From: Flavobacteriaceae bacterium
Lineage (GTDB): Bacteria > Bacteroidota > Bacteroidia > Flavobacteriales > Flavobacteriaceae
Length of the DNA: 54,069 bases
Assembly (NCBI GenBank): GCA_021648265.1
Contig: JAKITD010000012.1
Location: 1 to 54,069 of the forward strand
Reading direction: 5' to 3'
A program made the translations under genes and the position numbers. The notes below the pieces were generated by a model, which searched no databases, had not been told where the DNA came from, and was given only the letters and a program-made list of their open reading frames with translations. Positions 24,780 to 33,404 of the stretch are shown piece by piece. The stretch's first letter is position 1; each line of letters opens with the position of its first letter.

Positions 24780-25670
24780 TTACTTAATATTCATCAAATC
24801 TATCGCCAACAACAACCTAAAGGCATCAAAAACCACTCCTTTTCTAAGCATATCTTGTGCTTGTTTTTGCGTGTTTTCTTTGTTTGCAATATTAATGTGA
24901 GGGCATTTTTCAATTCCCATTTTTACAAATTCTCGCACTTCTTCTTCGCTAGGTATTCGTTCTGAATTTCCTAATATTCCCAAATCGTTTCCAGTTAAAA
25001 TGGTACTGTTTCTAATCGATTCAGGTAATGCATCTACTCCTATTCCCATAGTTCTTATTGGTTTTTGTACTTCAAATATTCCTTCTTTTGCCCTACTGTA
25101 CCAATTGCCACCCATTCGGGCAACGGTATCAATTTTTAAGGGATCTATTTTTTCTTCAGCATCTAAAATGGATTCATCTATATGTAATTTTACAACTTCG
25201 GCAATTATTAAATTTCCTGCTCCTCCTTCGGTTCCTAAAGCGATTACTTCATTTACTTTACATTCAAACTGTATGGGCGCTTCCTTTACTCGTGGCGGTT
25301 TTATTAGATCTGAAGCTATTTCCGTAAAGCCAGCTTTTGCAAACTCGTTAACTCCTTGGGCATATTCCGTAGAAGATAAAGACATTTGTTGCACCATCGC
25401 GTGGTTAACAATATTAATGACAACTTCTTTGGTTTTTAAAGCGTTTTCTAAAGTGTGTTTAGTAGTATTACCTCTAACTCTTCGTGCTGGCGAAAAAATT
25501 AATATTGGCGGATTGGCACTAAACACATTAAAAAAACTAAAAGGCGATAAATTTACATTTCCATCCTCATCTACCGTACTTGCTAATGCAATAGGGCGAG
25601 GCGAAACGGCACTTAACAAGTAGCCATGTAGTTTTGCTGTTGAAATATCTTTTGGATTGATAGAAATCAT
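24780..25670 (-). CDS. Flavin reductase family protein (FMN-binding split barrel)
   Basis: 296 residues from the ATG at 25670 (MISINPKDISTAKLHGYLLS). The frame continues upstream to 25931, but that part overlaps the divergent histidine kinase and is not conserved-looking. Family blocks: AVSPRPIALASTVDEDGNVN, LSPFSFFNVFSANPPILIFS, TLENALKTKEVVINIVN and APIQFECKVNEVIALGTEGG. These proteins bind FMN and reduce flavin or act as flavoproteins; the physiological partner here is unknown. The C-terminal helical extension (about 100 residues) is usual in the Bacteroidota subgroup. Confidence 0.9.
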   Translation of the reverse strand: MISINPKDISTAKLHGYLLSAVSPRPIALASTVDEDGNVNLSPFSFFNVFSANPPILIFSPARRVRGNTTKHTLENALKTKEVVINIVNHAMVQQMSLSSTEYAQGVNEFAKAGFTEIASDLIKPPRVKEAPIQFECKVNEVIALGTEGGAGNLIIAEVVKLHIDESILDAEEKIDPLKIDTVARMGGNWYSRAKEGIFEVQKPIRTMGIGVDALPESIRNSTILTGNDLGILGNSERIPSEEEVREFVKMGIEKCPHINIANKENTQKQAQDMLRKGVVFDAFRLLLAIDLMNIK

Positions 25671-25773
25671 AGTTTGCAAATATATTGAAACCAACACATT
25701 TGTAAAAATTAGTTTATACAATAATATCAACATATTTGCTTTATATTTAAAACGTAAAAAAAATAGCTTTAAA

Positions 25774-26928
25774 ATGTTTAAAAACACATCACTTACTCGC
25801 GGGTTTTTCTTTGTCGCATCTATTGGTATAATTACCTTAATTATGTGGAATACTTTTTCGTTTTTTAAAAGATTGAAGGAAAACGAACGAACCAAAATGG
25901 AAATTTGGGCAATCGCACAAGAAGATTTCAATAAAAGTGAACAGTTAGAACTCAGTTTTAGTCAGACTTCTTTGGAAGTAATTCAGAGCAATACCACTAC
26001 TCCAATGATTTCTTTTAGTCCGAAAGAAGAAACGTATATTTCTAGAAATATTCCTAAAAATAGAATTGATACACCAGAAAAAAGAGATTGGTTAATAACA
26101 CAGTTTACGGAAGAGTATCAGCCTATTGAAGTAACCTATGAAGGCGAAATTATTCAAATTATTTACTTCGGAAACTCACCAATTATCAATAAAATTAAAT
26201 ACTATCCCGCTTTTTTAATATTGATAATGTTGTTGTTTTTTACGGCAATTTATTTCTTTTTTAGAACCGCAAAAGCTGCCGAACAAAACAAACTTTGGGC
26301 AGGAATGGCAAAGGAAACCGCTCACCAAATTGGAACGCCATTATCCTCCCTTGTAGGATGGACAGAAATCTTGCGATCTGAAAATGTAAACCCAGAGTAT
26401 ATTGTTGAAATGGAAAAAGACATAGACCGTTTGCAAACTATCACCGAGCGATTTTCGAAAGTTGGGTCGGTGCCTACCATGAAGAAAACCGATGTAGTAG
26501 CCGAAACCAAATCATCTTTCGATTATATGAAAAGTCGATCTTCTAAATTGATAAATTTTTCTTTAGAAATTCCTGATAGCCCCTTGTATGTAAAACTAAA
26601 TCCGCAATTATATGGATGGACAATAGAAAATTTAGTAAAAAACGGAATTGATGCAATGAAGGGAAAAGGAGATATTCATATTTCAATTACAACCAATTTA
26701 AAATCGGTATTCATTCAAATTTCAGATACTGGAAAAGGAATTCCGAAAAAGAATTTTAAAACAATTTTTAAACCAGGTTTTACTACTAAAAAAAGAGGTT
26801 GGGGCTTAGGGCTTTCGCTTGCAAGTCGTATTATTGAAGAATACCACAAAGGAAAAATTAGAGTACAAAAAAGTAGTGCCAGTAAAGGAACTGTAATGGA
26901 AATTGAATTGCAACAACTGCCAGATTAA
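25774..26928 (+). CDS. Sensor histidine kinase
   Basis: 384 residues from the ATG at 25774; the frame opens at 25657, but the inner start places a membrane helix at residues 10-30 (GFFFVASIGIITLIMWNTF). A periplasmic sensor of about 110 residues follows, then a second helix near 145-165 (AFLILIMLLFFTAIYFFF). Kinase motifs: H-box AKETAHQIGTPLSSLVGWTE (phospho-His near residue 184), N-box NLVKNGIDAMKG, G1 SDTGKGIPKKNF, F/G2 FKPGFTTKKRGWGLGLSLA. No response regulator is adjacent, so it is an orphan in this window. Its end overlaps the HIT gene by four bases. Confidence 0.92.
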   Translation: MFKNTSLTRGFFFVASIGIITLIMWNTFSFFKRLKENERTKMEIWAIAQEDFNKSEQLELSFSQTSLEVIQSNTTTPMISFSPKEETYISRNIPKNRIDTPEKRDWLITQFTEEYQPIEVTYEGEIIQIIYFGNSPIINKIKYYPAFLILIMLLFFTAIYFFFRTAKAAEQNKLWAGMAKETAHQIGTPLSSLVGWTEILRSENVNPEYIVEMEKDIDRLQTITERFSKVGSVPTMKKTDVVAETKSSFDYMKSRSSKLINFSLEIPDSPLYVKLNPQLYGWTIENLVKNGIDAMKGKGDIHISITTNLKSVFIQISDTGKGIPKKNFKTIFKPGFTTKKRGWGLGLSLASRIIEEYHKGKIRVQKSSASKGTVMEIELQQLPD

Positions 26929-27314
26929 AGGTTGTCGCTAATCTTTTTTGCTAAAGCCACAAAATCTTCTTGTGACATAGAAACTTTATGTTTAAACGAC
27001 ATATCTTTCATTTCGTTTAAAGGAATTAAATGAACGTGAACATGAGGTACTTCCAAACCAATAACGGTCATCCCAACGCGATCGCAAACAACAGTTTTTT
27101 CGATGGCTAAACCAACTTTTCTTGAAAATTTTAGTAATCCTAAATAGGTTTCTTCATCCAAATCTAACAGTTTGTCAACTTCCTTTTTAGGTACACAAAG
27201 TGTGTGTCCTTTTGTGTTTGGATTGATATCTAAAAATGCAAAAAAATGTTCATCCTCTGCTACTTTGTAACAAGGAATCTCACCATTAATGATTTTTGTG
27301 AAAATGGAAGCCAC
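26925..27314 (-). CDS. HIT-family nucleotide hydrolase
   Basis: 129 residues: SIFTKIINGEIPCYKVAEDE, FFAFLDINPNTKGHTLCVPK, and the histidine triad HVHVHLIPLN. HIT/HINT proteins hydrolyse nucleoside phosphoramidates or dinucleotides. It lies two bases downstream of greA and is certainly cotranscribed with it, a common arrangement in Bacteroidota. Confidence 0.94.
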   Translation of the reverse strand: MASIFTKIINGEIPCYKVAEDEHFFAFLDINPNTKGHTLCVPKKEVDKLLDLDEETYLGLLKFSRKVGLAIEKTVVCDRVGMTVIGLEVPHVHVHLIPLNEMKDMSFKHKVSMSQEDFVALAKKISDNL

Positions 27315-27316
27315 AA

Positions 27317-27793
27317 TTAAATTCTAGAAATTTCAAGAATATCAAATTTCATGGTGCCATTGGGTACAACTACTTCGGCAACATCACCTACTTCTTTACC
27401 TAATAACCCTTTGCCGATGGGAGAATCTACCGAAATTTTTCCACCTGCTAAATCAGATTCACTTTGTGCTACCAATTTATAAGTCATTTCCATTCCGTTT
27501 GTTTGATTTTTAATTTTAACCGTAGAATGTATCAATGCTTTTGAGGTGTCTAATTGCGATTCGTCAATAATTCTGGCAGTTGAAAGTGTTGCTTCCAGTT
27601 TTGAGATCCGCATTTCTAACATTCCTTGTGCTTCTTTTGCAGCATCGTATTCTGCATTTTCACTTAAATCTCCTTTATCTCTAGCTTCGCCAATAGCATT
27701 TGATGCTGCTGGACGTTCTATATCTTTTAATTGACTTAATTCAGCTCTTAATTTTTTTAATCCTTCCGCAGTATAATATGATACTTTACTCAT
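27317..27793 (-). CDS. greA: Transcription elongation factor GreA
   Basis: 158 residues, the standard size. N-terminal coiled coil (GLKKLRAELSQLKDIERPAA, AIGEARDKGDLSENAEYDAA with the acidic tip D..E that reaches the polymerase active site), then the C-terminal FKBP-like domain with DSPIGKGLLGKEVGDVAEVV and VPNGTMKFDILEI. GreA stimulates transcript cleavage in backtracked RNA polymerase. It heads a two-gene unit with the HIT gene. A hairpin and promoter-like box lie upstream (27865-27901). Confidence 0.96.
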   Translation of the reverse strand: MSKVSYYTAEGLKKLRAELSQLKDIERPAASNAIGEARDKGDLSENAEYDAAKEAQGMLEMRISKLEATLSTARIIDESQLDTSKALIHSTVKIKNQTNGMEMTYKLVAQSESDLAGGKISVDSPIGKGLLGKEVGDVAEVVVPNGTMKFDILEISRI

Positions 27794-27864
27794 AACTCTT
27801 CATTTTTAAAATAATACTAATTTTTTTTCTCTGAAAAAATTCCTACCCAAGTAGCAATAAAAAA

Positions 27865-27901
27865 AATCCCATACGAGATGGGATTGCGAACCACAAAGAT
27901 A
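27865..27901 (-). promoter_or_regulatory. Promoter box and terminator-like hairpin in the greA leader
   Basis: On the minus strand TATCTTTG (27901-27894) fits the flavobacterial -7 box. About 10 nt later AATCCCAT (27885-27878) and ATGGGATT (27872-27865) form a perfect 8-bp hairpin followed by eight T. The greA ATG is 65 nt further. This arrangement is that of an intrinsic attenuator or a very short terminated leader RNA. Confidence 0.5.
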
Positions 27902-27961
27902 GTGAAAAATTAATTATTGTGTTTAATTATTGTATTTTTGAACTCTAAAATTGCTTTGAAA

Positions 27962-28399
27962 ATGAAAAATCTACTAGTTGTACTTCTACTAAGCATCACG
28001 CTGTTTAGTTGTAATAAAAGCGACGATAATAATAACAATACAAACAACCCTTTTTTAACAACACCACCAGTTAATCTTAGTTTAAATTTATCACTTCCTG
28101 AATATAATCCACTTAGGTTTCCAGGAAATAGCGTGATAATTTCTAACCAAGGAATTAAAGGAATTGTAGTCTATTCTGTGAATGAAAATTTCTATACTGC
28201 TTTCGATTTAACCGATCCAAATCATGTGCCAAATACTTGTTCAAGAATGGATATTATAGGTATTGAAGCCTCATGCGATTGCGGTGATGATAATATTTAT
28301 GATATTATAACTGGACAAAATTTAAACGATCAATCACTTTATCCAATGCAGCAATATAGAGCCGAAAGAAATGGCGACGTTATTAACGTATTTAACTAA
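27962..28399 (+). CDS. Lipoprotein resembling a degenerate Rieske domain
   Basis: 145 residues from the ATG at 27962 (frame opens at 27917; the inner start gives the signal sequence MKNLLVVLLLSITLFSC, lipobox Cys17). An Asn-rich linker follows. The core GIKGIVVYSVNENFYTAFDL, then CSRMDIIGIEASCDCGDDNI and YDIITGQ resembles the Rieske ferredoxin pattern (C-P-C-H-G-S-x-F-D-x-x-T-G), but the His ligands are absent, so a [2Fe-2S] cluster is unlikely. It converges on the TonB receptor gene with one intervening base. Confidence 0.72.
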   Translation: MKNLLVVLLLSITLFSCNKSDDNNNNTNNPFLTTPPVNLSLNLSLPEYNPLRFPGNSVIISNQGIKGIVVYSVNENFYTAFDLTDPNHVPNTCSRMDIIGIEASCDCGDDNIYDIITGQNLNDQSLYPMQQYRAERNGDVINVFN

Positions 28400-28400
28400 G

Positions 28401-30578
28401 TTAAAATTTTAAGGTTACTCCCAACAAAAAATTTAGGGTTGCTTGTGGATAATATCCAGCACCTTCAATGGTTGTAGTCGCATCTGGATCTGACCAAGTA
28501 TCATCGTAGGTAAAAAAATAGCCGTTGGAAATATACTCGGCATTAAAAATATTATTTACCAAACCCGTGATAACGACTTCATTTAAAAATGGAATGCTAT
28601 TAATAGTATAAACTACATTGAAATCATTAATAAAATAGGCATCTAGTTTTGAAGTTTCACTATCTATATTTCCTATATATTGCTCTCCTACATATTTAGT
28701 TAATAACGCCAACTGAAGGGTTTTTATAGGCTCATATTCCAATCTATTTGCTGCAACAATATTTGGCGAAAAGGAAAGGTTGGTACTTCCTAAATTTACC
28801 AATTCACCATCTCTTGAACTAACAAAATTTTTATTTTTATTACTGCTGAAAGCAATGTTTGGTATAATTCTTAGATTGTCTAAAACTGAAAAATTTGCAT
28901 CAATTTCAATTCCTAATCGATAGCTATTACCACTAGTTGCTCTAATTGGCGCACCTACATCGTCAATGGCTCCTGTTAAAACTAATTGGTCTTTGTAATT
29001 CATAAAATAGATGTTGGTGTTTATCCTCGATTTTTTAGTTGAAAAACGCCAACCCAACTCAAAATCATCTAATTTTTCAGCTTTTGTAACTCCGTTTTCA
29101 AAATCACTTCTTCTAGGTTCGCGATTGGCTCTTCCGTACGAAGTGTAAAACTGATTTTTTGAATTCAATTCATAAGTTAATCCAGTTTTTGGATTGAAAA
29201 AGTTAAACGTTTCATTTACAGCTAAAGGAACCTTATCGGATGTTAAACCCGAAGTTTTATAACTGATAAATCTTCCTTGTAAATCACCGTAAACACTCCA
29301 TTTATCGTTGATGTTATACGTTGCTTTTGAAAAAACAGTAAATTCATTTTTGGTTCCATTACCTTCATAATAACGATCTCTAATTTCGGAAGTACTTGCG
29401 TATTTTGCCCAAATAACTTCACCATAATGATCGCCATCGTAATAGCTATAAAACGCTCCAGCTGTAAAATCTATATTGTCTTTTTTGTAATTTATATTGG
29501 TGTTGATTACATAAAAATCATTGTCTAACCAACGTCTTCTTATTAAATCGGTTTCATTTATAATTTCTCCTCCAATTTCTATGGGTTCAAAATTGTAAAA
29601 TTCAAAATCCTGATCTTCCTTGTATTGTTCAAAATATCCCCTTCCGTAGGTGTAATTTAAACCAACGTTGCTAGTCCAATAATTATTTAATCGTTGGTTC
29701 CAATGCAATTGATAGTGATCTTGATTGTAATTATCTACTTCGTTATCGTAAAACTGTATAGTTCCATCGTCATCAGTATATAAACCTGCTGGATTAAAGG
29801 TTCTGTCGCTCTCTAATGTTTCTGCATCAATACCATACCAAGCTTGGTAGGTTTTTTCTTTTCCGCCGAAAACCAAAGCTTTTATCAAGGTGTTTTCTGA
29901 AACATAAGCACCTTGAAGAAAATAAGATTTTAGGTCGGAACTCGCTCTATCAATATATCCGTCGGAAGTTATTTTAGAAATCCTTCCTGAAACTTCAAAG
30001 TGGTTGTTCAGCATTCCTGTACTGAATTTCAAATTGTATTTTTGAGTATTAAAGGATCCAAACGAAGTATTGATCTCGCCATAAGCTTCCTTTGAAACGG
30101 CATCGCTTAAAATATTCAAACTCGCCCCAAAAGCTCCCGAACCATTGGTTGAAGTTCCCACGCCACGCTGTAATTGCATACTTTCTACCGAAGAAGCAAA
30201 ATCGGGCATATTTACCCAAAAAGTTCCTTGACTTTCAGCATCATTGTATGGAATACCGTTGATAGTAATGTTTACTCGAGAAGCATCACTACCTCGAACT
30301 CTTATATAAGTATATCCTACGCCTGCACCAGCATCTGTAGTAGTTACCACCGATGGTAAATAGTTTAACAAAATAGGAATGTCTTGACCTAAATTACGTT
30401 TAGCAATTTCTTCTTTTTCAATATTAGAATGTGGGATAGGTGCATCTTTGGCTACTCTAATTGACTGAATTAACACTTCGTCCAACGTTTCGACTGTAGT
30501 ACTGTCTTTTGTTTTTTCTTGTGCTGATAGGTTTAGAAATAATAATCCAAATCCTAAGGTAAAAATTAATTTTTTCAT
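28401..30578 (-). CDS. TonB-dependent receptor under TPP riboswitch control (probable thiamine uptake)
   Basis: 725 residues from the ATG at 30578 (MKKLIFTLGFGLLFLNLSAQ). The frame also opens at 30599. Plug domain: SIRVAKDAPIPHSNIEKEEI, NYLPSVVTTTDAGAGVGYTY, IRVRGSDASRVNITINGIPY, and MQLQRGVGTSTNGSGAFGAS. A barrel of about 20 strands follows and ends with the aromatic strand TLNFLLGVTLKF. TonB/ExbBD energise transport of a bound ligand across the outer membrane. The TPP riboswitch directly upstream indicates that the ligand is thiamine or a derivative; comparable receptors in Bacteroidota have been called OMR1 in comparative genomics of thiamine metabolism. Confidence 0.9.
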   Translation of the reverse strand: MKKLIFTLGFGLLFLNLSAQEKTKDSTTVETLDEVLIQSIRVAKDAPIPHSNIEKEEIAKRNLGQDIPILLNYLPSVVTTTDAGAGVGYTYIRVRGSDASRVNITINGIPYNDAESQGTFWVNMPDFASSVESMQLQRGVGTSTNGSGAFGASLNILSDAVSKEAYGEINTSFGSFNTQKYNLKFSTGMLNNHFEVSGRISKITSDGYIDRASSDLKSYFLQGAYVSENTLIKALVFGGKEKTYQAWYGIDAETLESDRTFNPAGLYTDDDGTIQFYDNEVDNYNQDHYQLHWNQRLNNYWTSNVGLNYTYGRGYFEQYKEDQDFEFYNFEPIEIGGEIINETDLIRRRWLDNDFYVINTNINYKKDNIDFTAGAFYSYYDGDHYGEVIWAKYASTSEIRDRYYEGNGTKNEFTVFSKATYNINDKWSVYGDLQGRFISYKTSGLTSDKVPLAVNETFNFFNPKTGLTYELNSKNQFYTSYGRANREPRRSDFENGVTKAEKLDDFELGWRFSTKKSRINTNIYFMNYKDQLVLTGAIDDVGAPIRATSGNSYRLGIEIDANFSVLDNLRIIPNIAFSSNKNKNFVSSRDGELVNLGSTNLSFSPNIVAANRLEYEPIKTLQLALLTKYVGEQYIGNIDSETSKLDAYFINDFNVVYTINSIPFLNEVVITGLVNNIFNAEYISNGYFFTYDDTWSDPDATTTIEGAGYYPQATLNFLLGVTLKF

Positions 30579-30651
30579 TCGTAAAAAGCTTACGAACAAA
30601 AGGGATAATTGTTCTTTTTGTTAATTTTAATTGTGCTGAAAGTGTTGCTTT

Positions 30652-30803
30652 CATTTTCCCTAAACAGCATTACCTGTTCTAGGTTCTATGGGTATAATCT
30701 CAGCCATTTCTAATTATGAGTTCAGAATTATGAATTATGAGTTTAAAAACCCAACACTCTTAACTTCTCACTCAGTACTAAAAAAAAAGCACCCCTTTGA
30801 GAT
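30652..30803 (-). ncRNA. TPP (THI-element) riboswitch
   Basis: On the minus strand: CAAAGGGGTGC (30800-30790), a long variable P3 arm of about 80 nt, then GGCTGAGA (30705-30698), TTATACCC, ATAGAACCT, a short stem AGAACAGGTAATGCTG and TTTAGGGAA (ends near 30654). These are the conserved THI-box blocks that bind thiamine pyrophosphate. It lies 74 nt upstream of the TonB receptor ATG. A TATATTTG promoter box (30815-30808) ends just before it. The enlarged P3 arm contains repeated TCATAATT units. Confidence 0.92.
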
Positions 30804-30820
30804 GGTACAAATATACTTAT

Positions 30821-31225
30821 TTAATCAATATTTGGCGGTTTCCTGTTTGTTTTTTTAAGCGCTTGATTTTTTTTAGATTTTAATCTTTTTGCTATGGAAG
30901 TCTTAGAAGGTTTTGTTTTTTTTCGAGGCTTTGGTTGCTTTATGTTTTCCTTTATAAGTGTTATTAATTTATCAATGACTAATTTTTTGTTTTTATGTTG
31001 ACTTCGAGAATCGCTACAAGTTAATTTTATGAATCCTTCGGAAGTTATTTTTGAAGAAATTTTGACTTGTAGTCGTTCTTTTTCTTCTTCAGATAAGCCT
31101 TCAGAAGTAGTAATATGAAAACTTACTTCTACTTTTGAAGCTGTTTTATTTACATGCTGTCCTCCGGGACCACTACTTCTAATGGCTTTAAAGTTTAATT
31201 CAGTTATTATTTTTTCTGTATTCAT
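30821..31225 (-). CDS. arfB: Alternative ribosome-rescue hydrolase ArfB (YaeJ)
   Basis: 134 residues. The catalytic motif SSGPGGQHVNKTASKVEV contains GGQ; the C-terminus is a long lysine-rich tail (KQPKPRKKTKPSKTSIAKRL, SKKNQALKKTNRKPP) that in ArfB enters the empty mRNA channel. The protein hydrolyses peptidyl-tRNA on ribosomes stalled at the end of broken mRNAs. Length and tail distinguish it from release factors. Confidence 0.92.
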   Translation of the reverse strand: MNTEKIITELNFKAIRSSGPGGQHVNKTASKVEVSFHITTSEGLSEEEKERLQVKISSKITSEGFIKLTCSDSRSQHKNKKLVIDKLITLIKENIKQPKPRKKTKPSKTSIAKRLKSKKNQALKKTNRKPPNID

Positions 31226-31305
31226 TTTGCAAAGCCAATAGGCACAAAAGTTTTAAATTACATTATTTTTTTACAGTTTATCGCAGATTCATTTAATAGA
31301 ATTCT

Positions 31306-32838
31306 CTAAGCATTTGAGCGATGTTCTTTGCTTAATAAATCGTTAACTGTTTTTACGGGATTAAAGGTTATTAGTGGAACTTCTACGAAAATAGTGTTCC
31401 AGTTTGCCATTGCTCCATTCCACAAACCCGGAAGCTCTAAAGCTTTTAGTGTTTTTCCGTTTTTTGATTTTTCTGAAATAATACCTGAGTTTGGATCTGT
31501 AAATTTTGTTAAATCGAATTTATTTCCCCTAAAATCACGAATTCCACAAACCAAATCTACTGGATTAAAATGAGTTGCTTCGTTAACAATTGATTGGTGA
31601 TGTTCGTTATTTGGATTAATTTGTGATAATTCAACAATTTGAAGCGTGGTTTCCCCCTTTTCATTTTTAACCCAAAAAGGGCCACCACCAGGAGCACCAG
31701 TATTTTTAACTACTCCGCAGATTCGTAACGGCCTGTTTAAAATATCAATCAGTAATGTTTTGTTATCTGGTGCGTTCTTAATGTTTAGTTCATTCCATAA
31801 AAACAATTTGATTTCATTAATTTTTTCAATAGATAAGTCATGGTCTGTAAGCAATTTTAAATATGAAAATACTTTTTCTTGAACCCAAAGTAACTTACCA
31901 GCCAGCACTTTTTTGTAGTGAGTAATTTGTTCGACAAACTCTTCAGTAACAACATTGTCTATGTTTTTTATAAAAATAATATCGGCATCTATGTTGTTTA
32001 GATTTCCTAATAAAGCGCCATGTCCTGAAGGTCTAAGAAGGCATTCGTTTTTTGAGTTTTTGAAAAGAGAATTGTCTATATTAACAGCAATGGTGTCAGT
32101 TTCTTTTTTTTGAAATGAATAAGAAATATGAAATTCGGTTTTTGTTTTTTTTGAAACACGTTTTTTTACTGCCTCAAATTCTTTCTTAAAATAAGTAACA
32201 TGCTTTTTCGAAAAGGTAAAGTGCAAATAGGCATTATTGTTCACCGAAGCGTAAAAAGCAGCTTCGTATAAATGTTCTTCAAAAGCAGTGGTTGCGTATT
32301 TTGTATATTTATGAAATGGAATTAATCCTTTAGGTAAACTTCCAAAATTAAGCCCCTTTTCTTCCAACATTGTTTTTACCAGTAAATGTGTTCTAACTCC
32401 TTTGGTGCCGTGTTTAAAATCAGGATAATTTTCTCTAATTTTTTTACGAACAGCATTTAAAAAAGCAAAATCTTTAATTGAATTTACAAATTTAGAAAGT
32501 TGTTGGTGGTTTCCTGTTTTTAGATACTTGTTTAAACCTAATTCTTCAGGATTGTAATTTTCTAAAAATTCAAATAAAAACTGAAACATTCTTGTTGCAG
32601 CACCTGAAGCAGGAACGAATTTTACAATTTCTAAATTGTTCTTCTTGCTGTCGTAAAAATCGATTAATTTTTGTTGGTTTTCTACCGAAATAGCTTCAAT
32701 ACCATTACCAATAGAGGCTGTGGTTGCAACTTCTACAAAGGGAATTCCTAATGAAAAAGCTTCCAATTGACGGTACACTTTTTCAAGGGTTAGTCCATAG
32801 TTTTTAAAAAACGTTATGTCTTGTTTTGTGAGATTCAA
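31306..32838 (-). CDS. DUF4301 protein
   Basis: 510 residues, cytosolic, no signal. Conserved-looking blocks: LTKQDITFFKNYGLTLEKVY, IVKFVPASGAATRMFQFLFE, GLIPFHKYTKYATTAFEEHL, LLRPSGHGALLGNLNNIDAD, and RICGVVKNTGAPGGGPFWVK. This set is characteristic of the Bacteroidota DUF4301 family, whose glycine-rich nucleotide-sugar-transferase-like segments suggest a pyrophosphorylase-type fold; its function is not established. The start overlaps the upstream NadR-like kinase stop by four bases (ATGA). Confidence 0.86.
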   Translation of the reverse strand: MNLTKQDITFFKNYGLTLEKVYRQLEAFSLGIPFVEVATTASIGNGIEAISVENQQKLIDFYDSKKNNLEIVKFVPASGAATRMFQFLFEFLENYNPEELGLNKYLKTGNHQQLSKFVNSIKDFAFLNAVRKKIRENYPDFKHGTKGVRTHLLVKTMLEEKGLNFGSLPKGLIPFHKYTKYATTAFEEHLYEAAFYASVNNNAYLHFTFSKKHVTYFKKEFEAVKKRVSKKTKTEFHISYSFQKKETDTIAVNIDNSLFKNSKNECLLRPSGHGALLGNLNNIDADIIFIKNIDNVVTEEFVEQITHYKKVLAGKLLWVQEKVFSYLKLLTDHDLSIEKINEIKLFLWNELNIKNAPDNKTLLIDILNRPLRICGVVKNTGAPGGGPFWVKNEKGETTLQIVELSQINPNNEHHQSIVNEATHFNPVDLVCGIRDFRGNKFDLTKFTDPNSGIISEKSKNGKTLKALELPGLWNGAMANWNTIFVEVPLITFNPVKTVNDLLSKEHRSNA

Positions 32839-33404
32839 ATTTTATTTTTTAGAAGTTTATCAATATGTTTTATAGCTTTTTCTAAACGCTCTTTTTTCCC
32901 TCCTTTTAACAGAATATAAGGTCTATTATTATTTTTTAATGCTTTTTCGAAAGCGTTAAACATTTCTTTACGCTCTTCGGGTTTGTCTCTTAAATCATCT
33001 GCTTCCCAAGGGGTGTCAATAAAGGTTAATAAATATAAACTGTAGGTGTTTTTAACGGCATATTTATCTAATAGTGGGTCGCATTTTCCCGAGTAATATT
33101 CTTCAGAATAAACTTTTGTTTCCAATAAATCGGTGTCGCAAACCAAGACGGTATCTGTTTTTTTAGCCGAATTATTTTCTAACTTCATCTGCCCAATTGC
33201 AATTGGGAGCAAATCGGACTGCTCACAAGTTTTACGTTCATTATTCCATTTTTTCTGAAGATATTGACGTGCATATTCTGGCACCCAAACCGAATTATAA
33301 TGTCGAGCTAACTGTTTCGCTAATGTTGTTTTGCCAGTAGATTCTGGGCCAAACAATACGACTTTTATACAATCTGATTTTTCTTGTTTAAGCTTTTTTT
33401 CCAT
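32835..33404 (-). CDS. NadR-like P-loop nucleoside kinase
   Basis: 189 residues with an intact Walker A, VVLFGPESTGKTTLAKQLAR, and a NadR-type sequence VWVPEYARQYLQKKW; later DTVLVCDTDLLETKVYSEEY and FIDTPWEADDLRDKPEERKE. It matches the C-terminal nicotinamide-riboside kinase domain of NadR but lacks the N-terminal adenylyltransferase. The gene overlaps pnuC by 40 bp and DUF4301 by four, so the three form one unit. With PnuC the natural reading is trapping of imported nicotinamide riboside by phosphorylation; a thiamine substrate is the alternative. Confidence 0.85.
   Translation of the reverse strand: MEKKLKQEKSDCIKVVLFGPESTGKTTLAKQLARHYNSVWVPEYARQYLQKKWNNERKTCEQSDLLPIAIGQMKLENNSAKKTDTVLVCDTDLLETKVYSEEYYSGKCDPLLDKYAVKNTYSLYLLTFIDTPWEADDLRDKPEERKEMFNAFEKALKNNNRPYILLKGGKKERLEKAIKHIDKLLKNKI

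Noticed and set aside
25000-25623. 207-codon plus frame opposite the flavin reductase gene
   Set aside because: Antisense shadow of a well-supported gene with no family features.
25671-25931. 87-codon N-terminal extension of the flavin reductase frame
   Set aside because: It overlaps the divergent kinase region and lacks any domain; the conserved start is at 25670.
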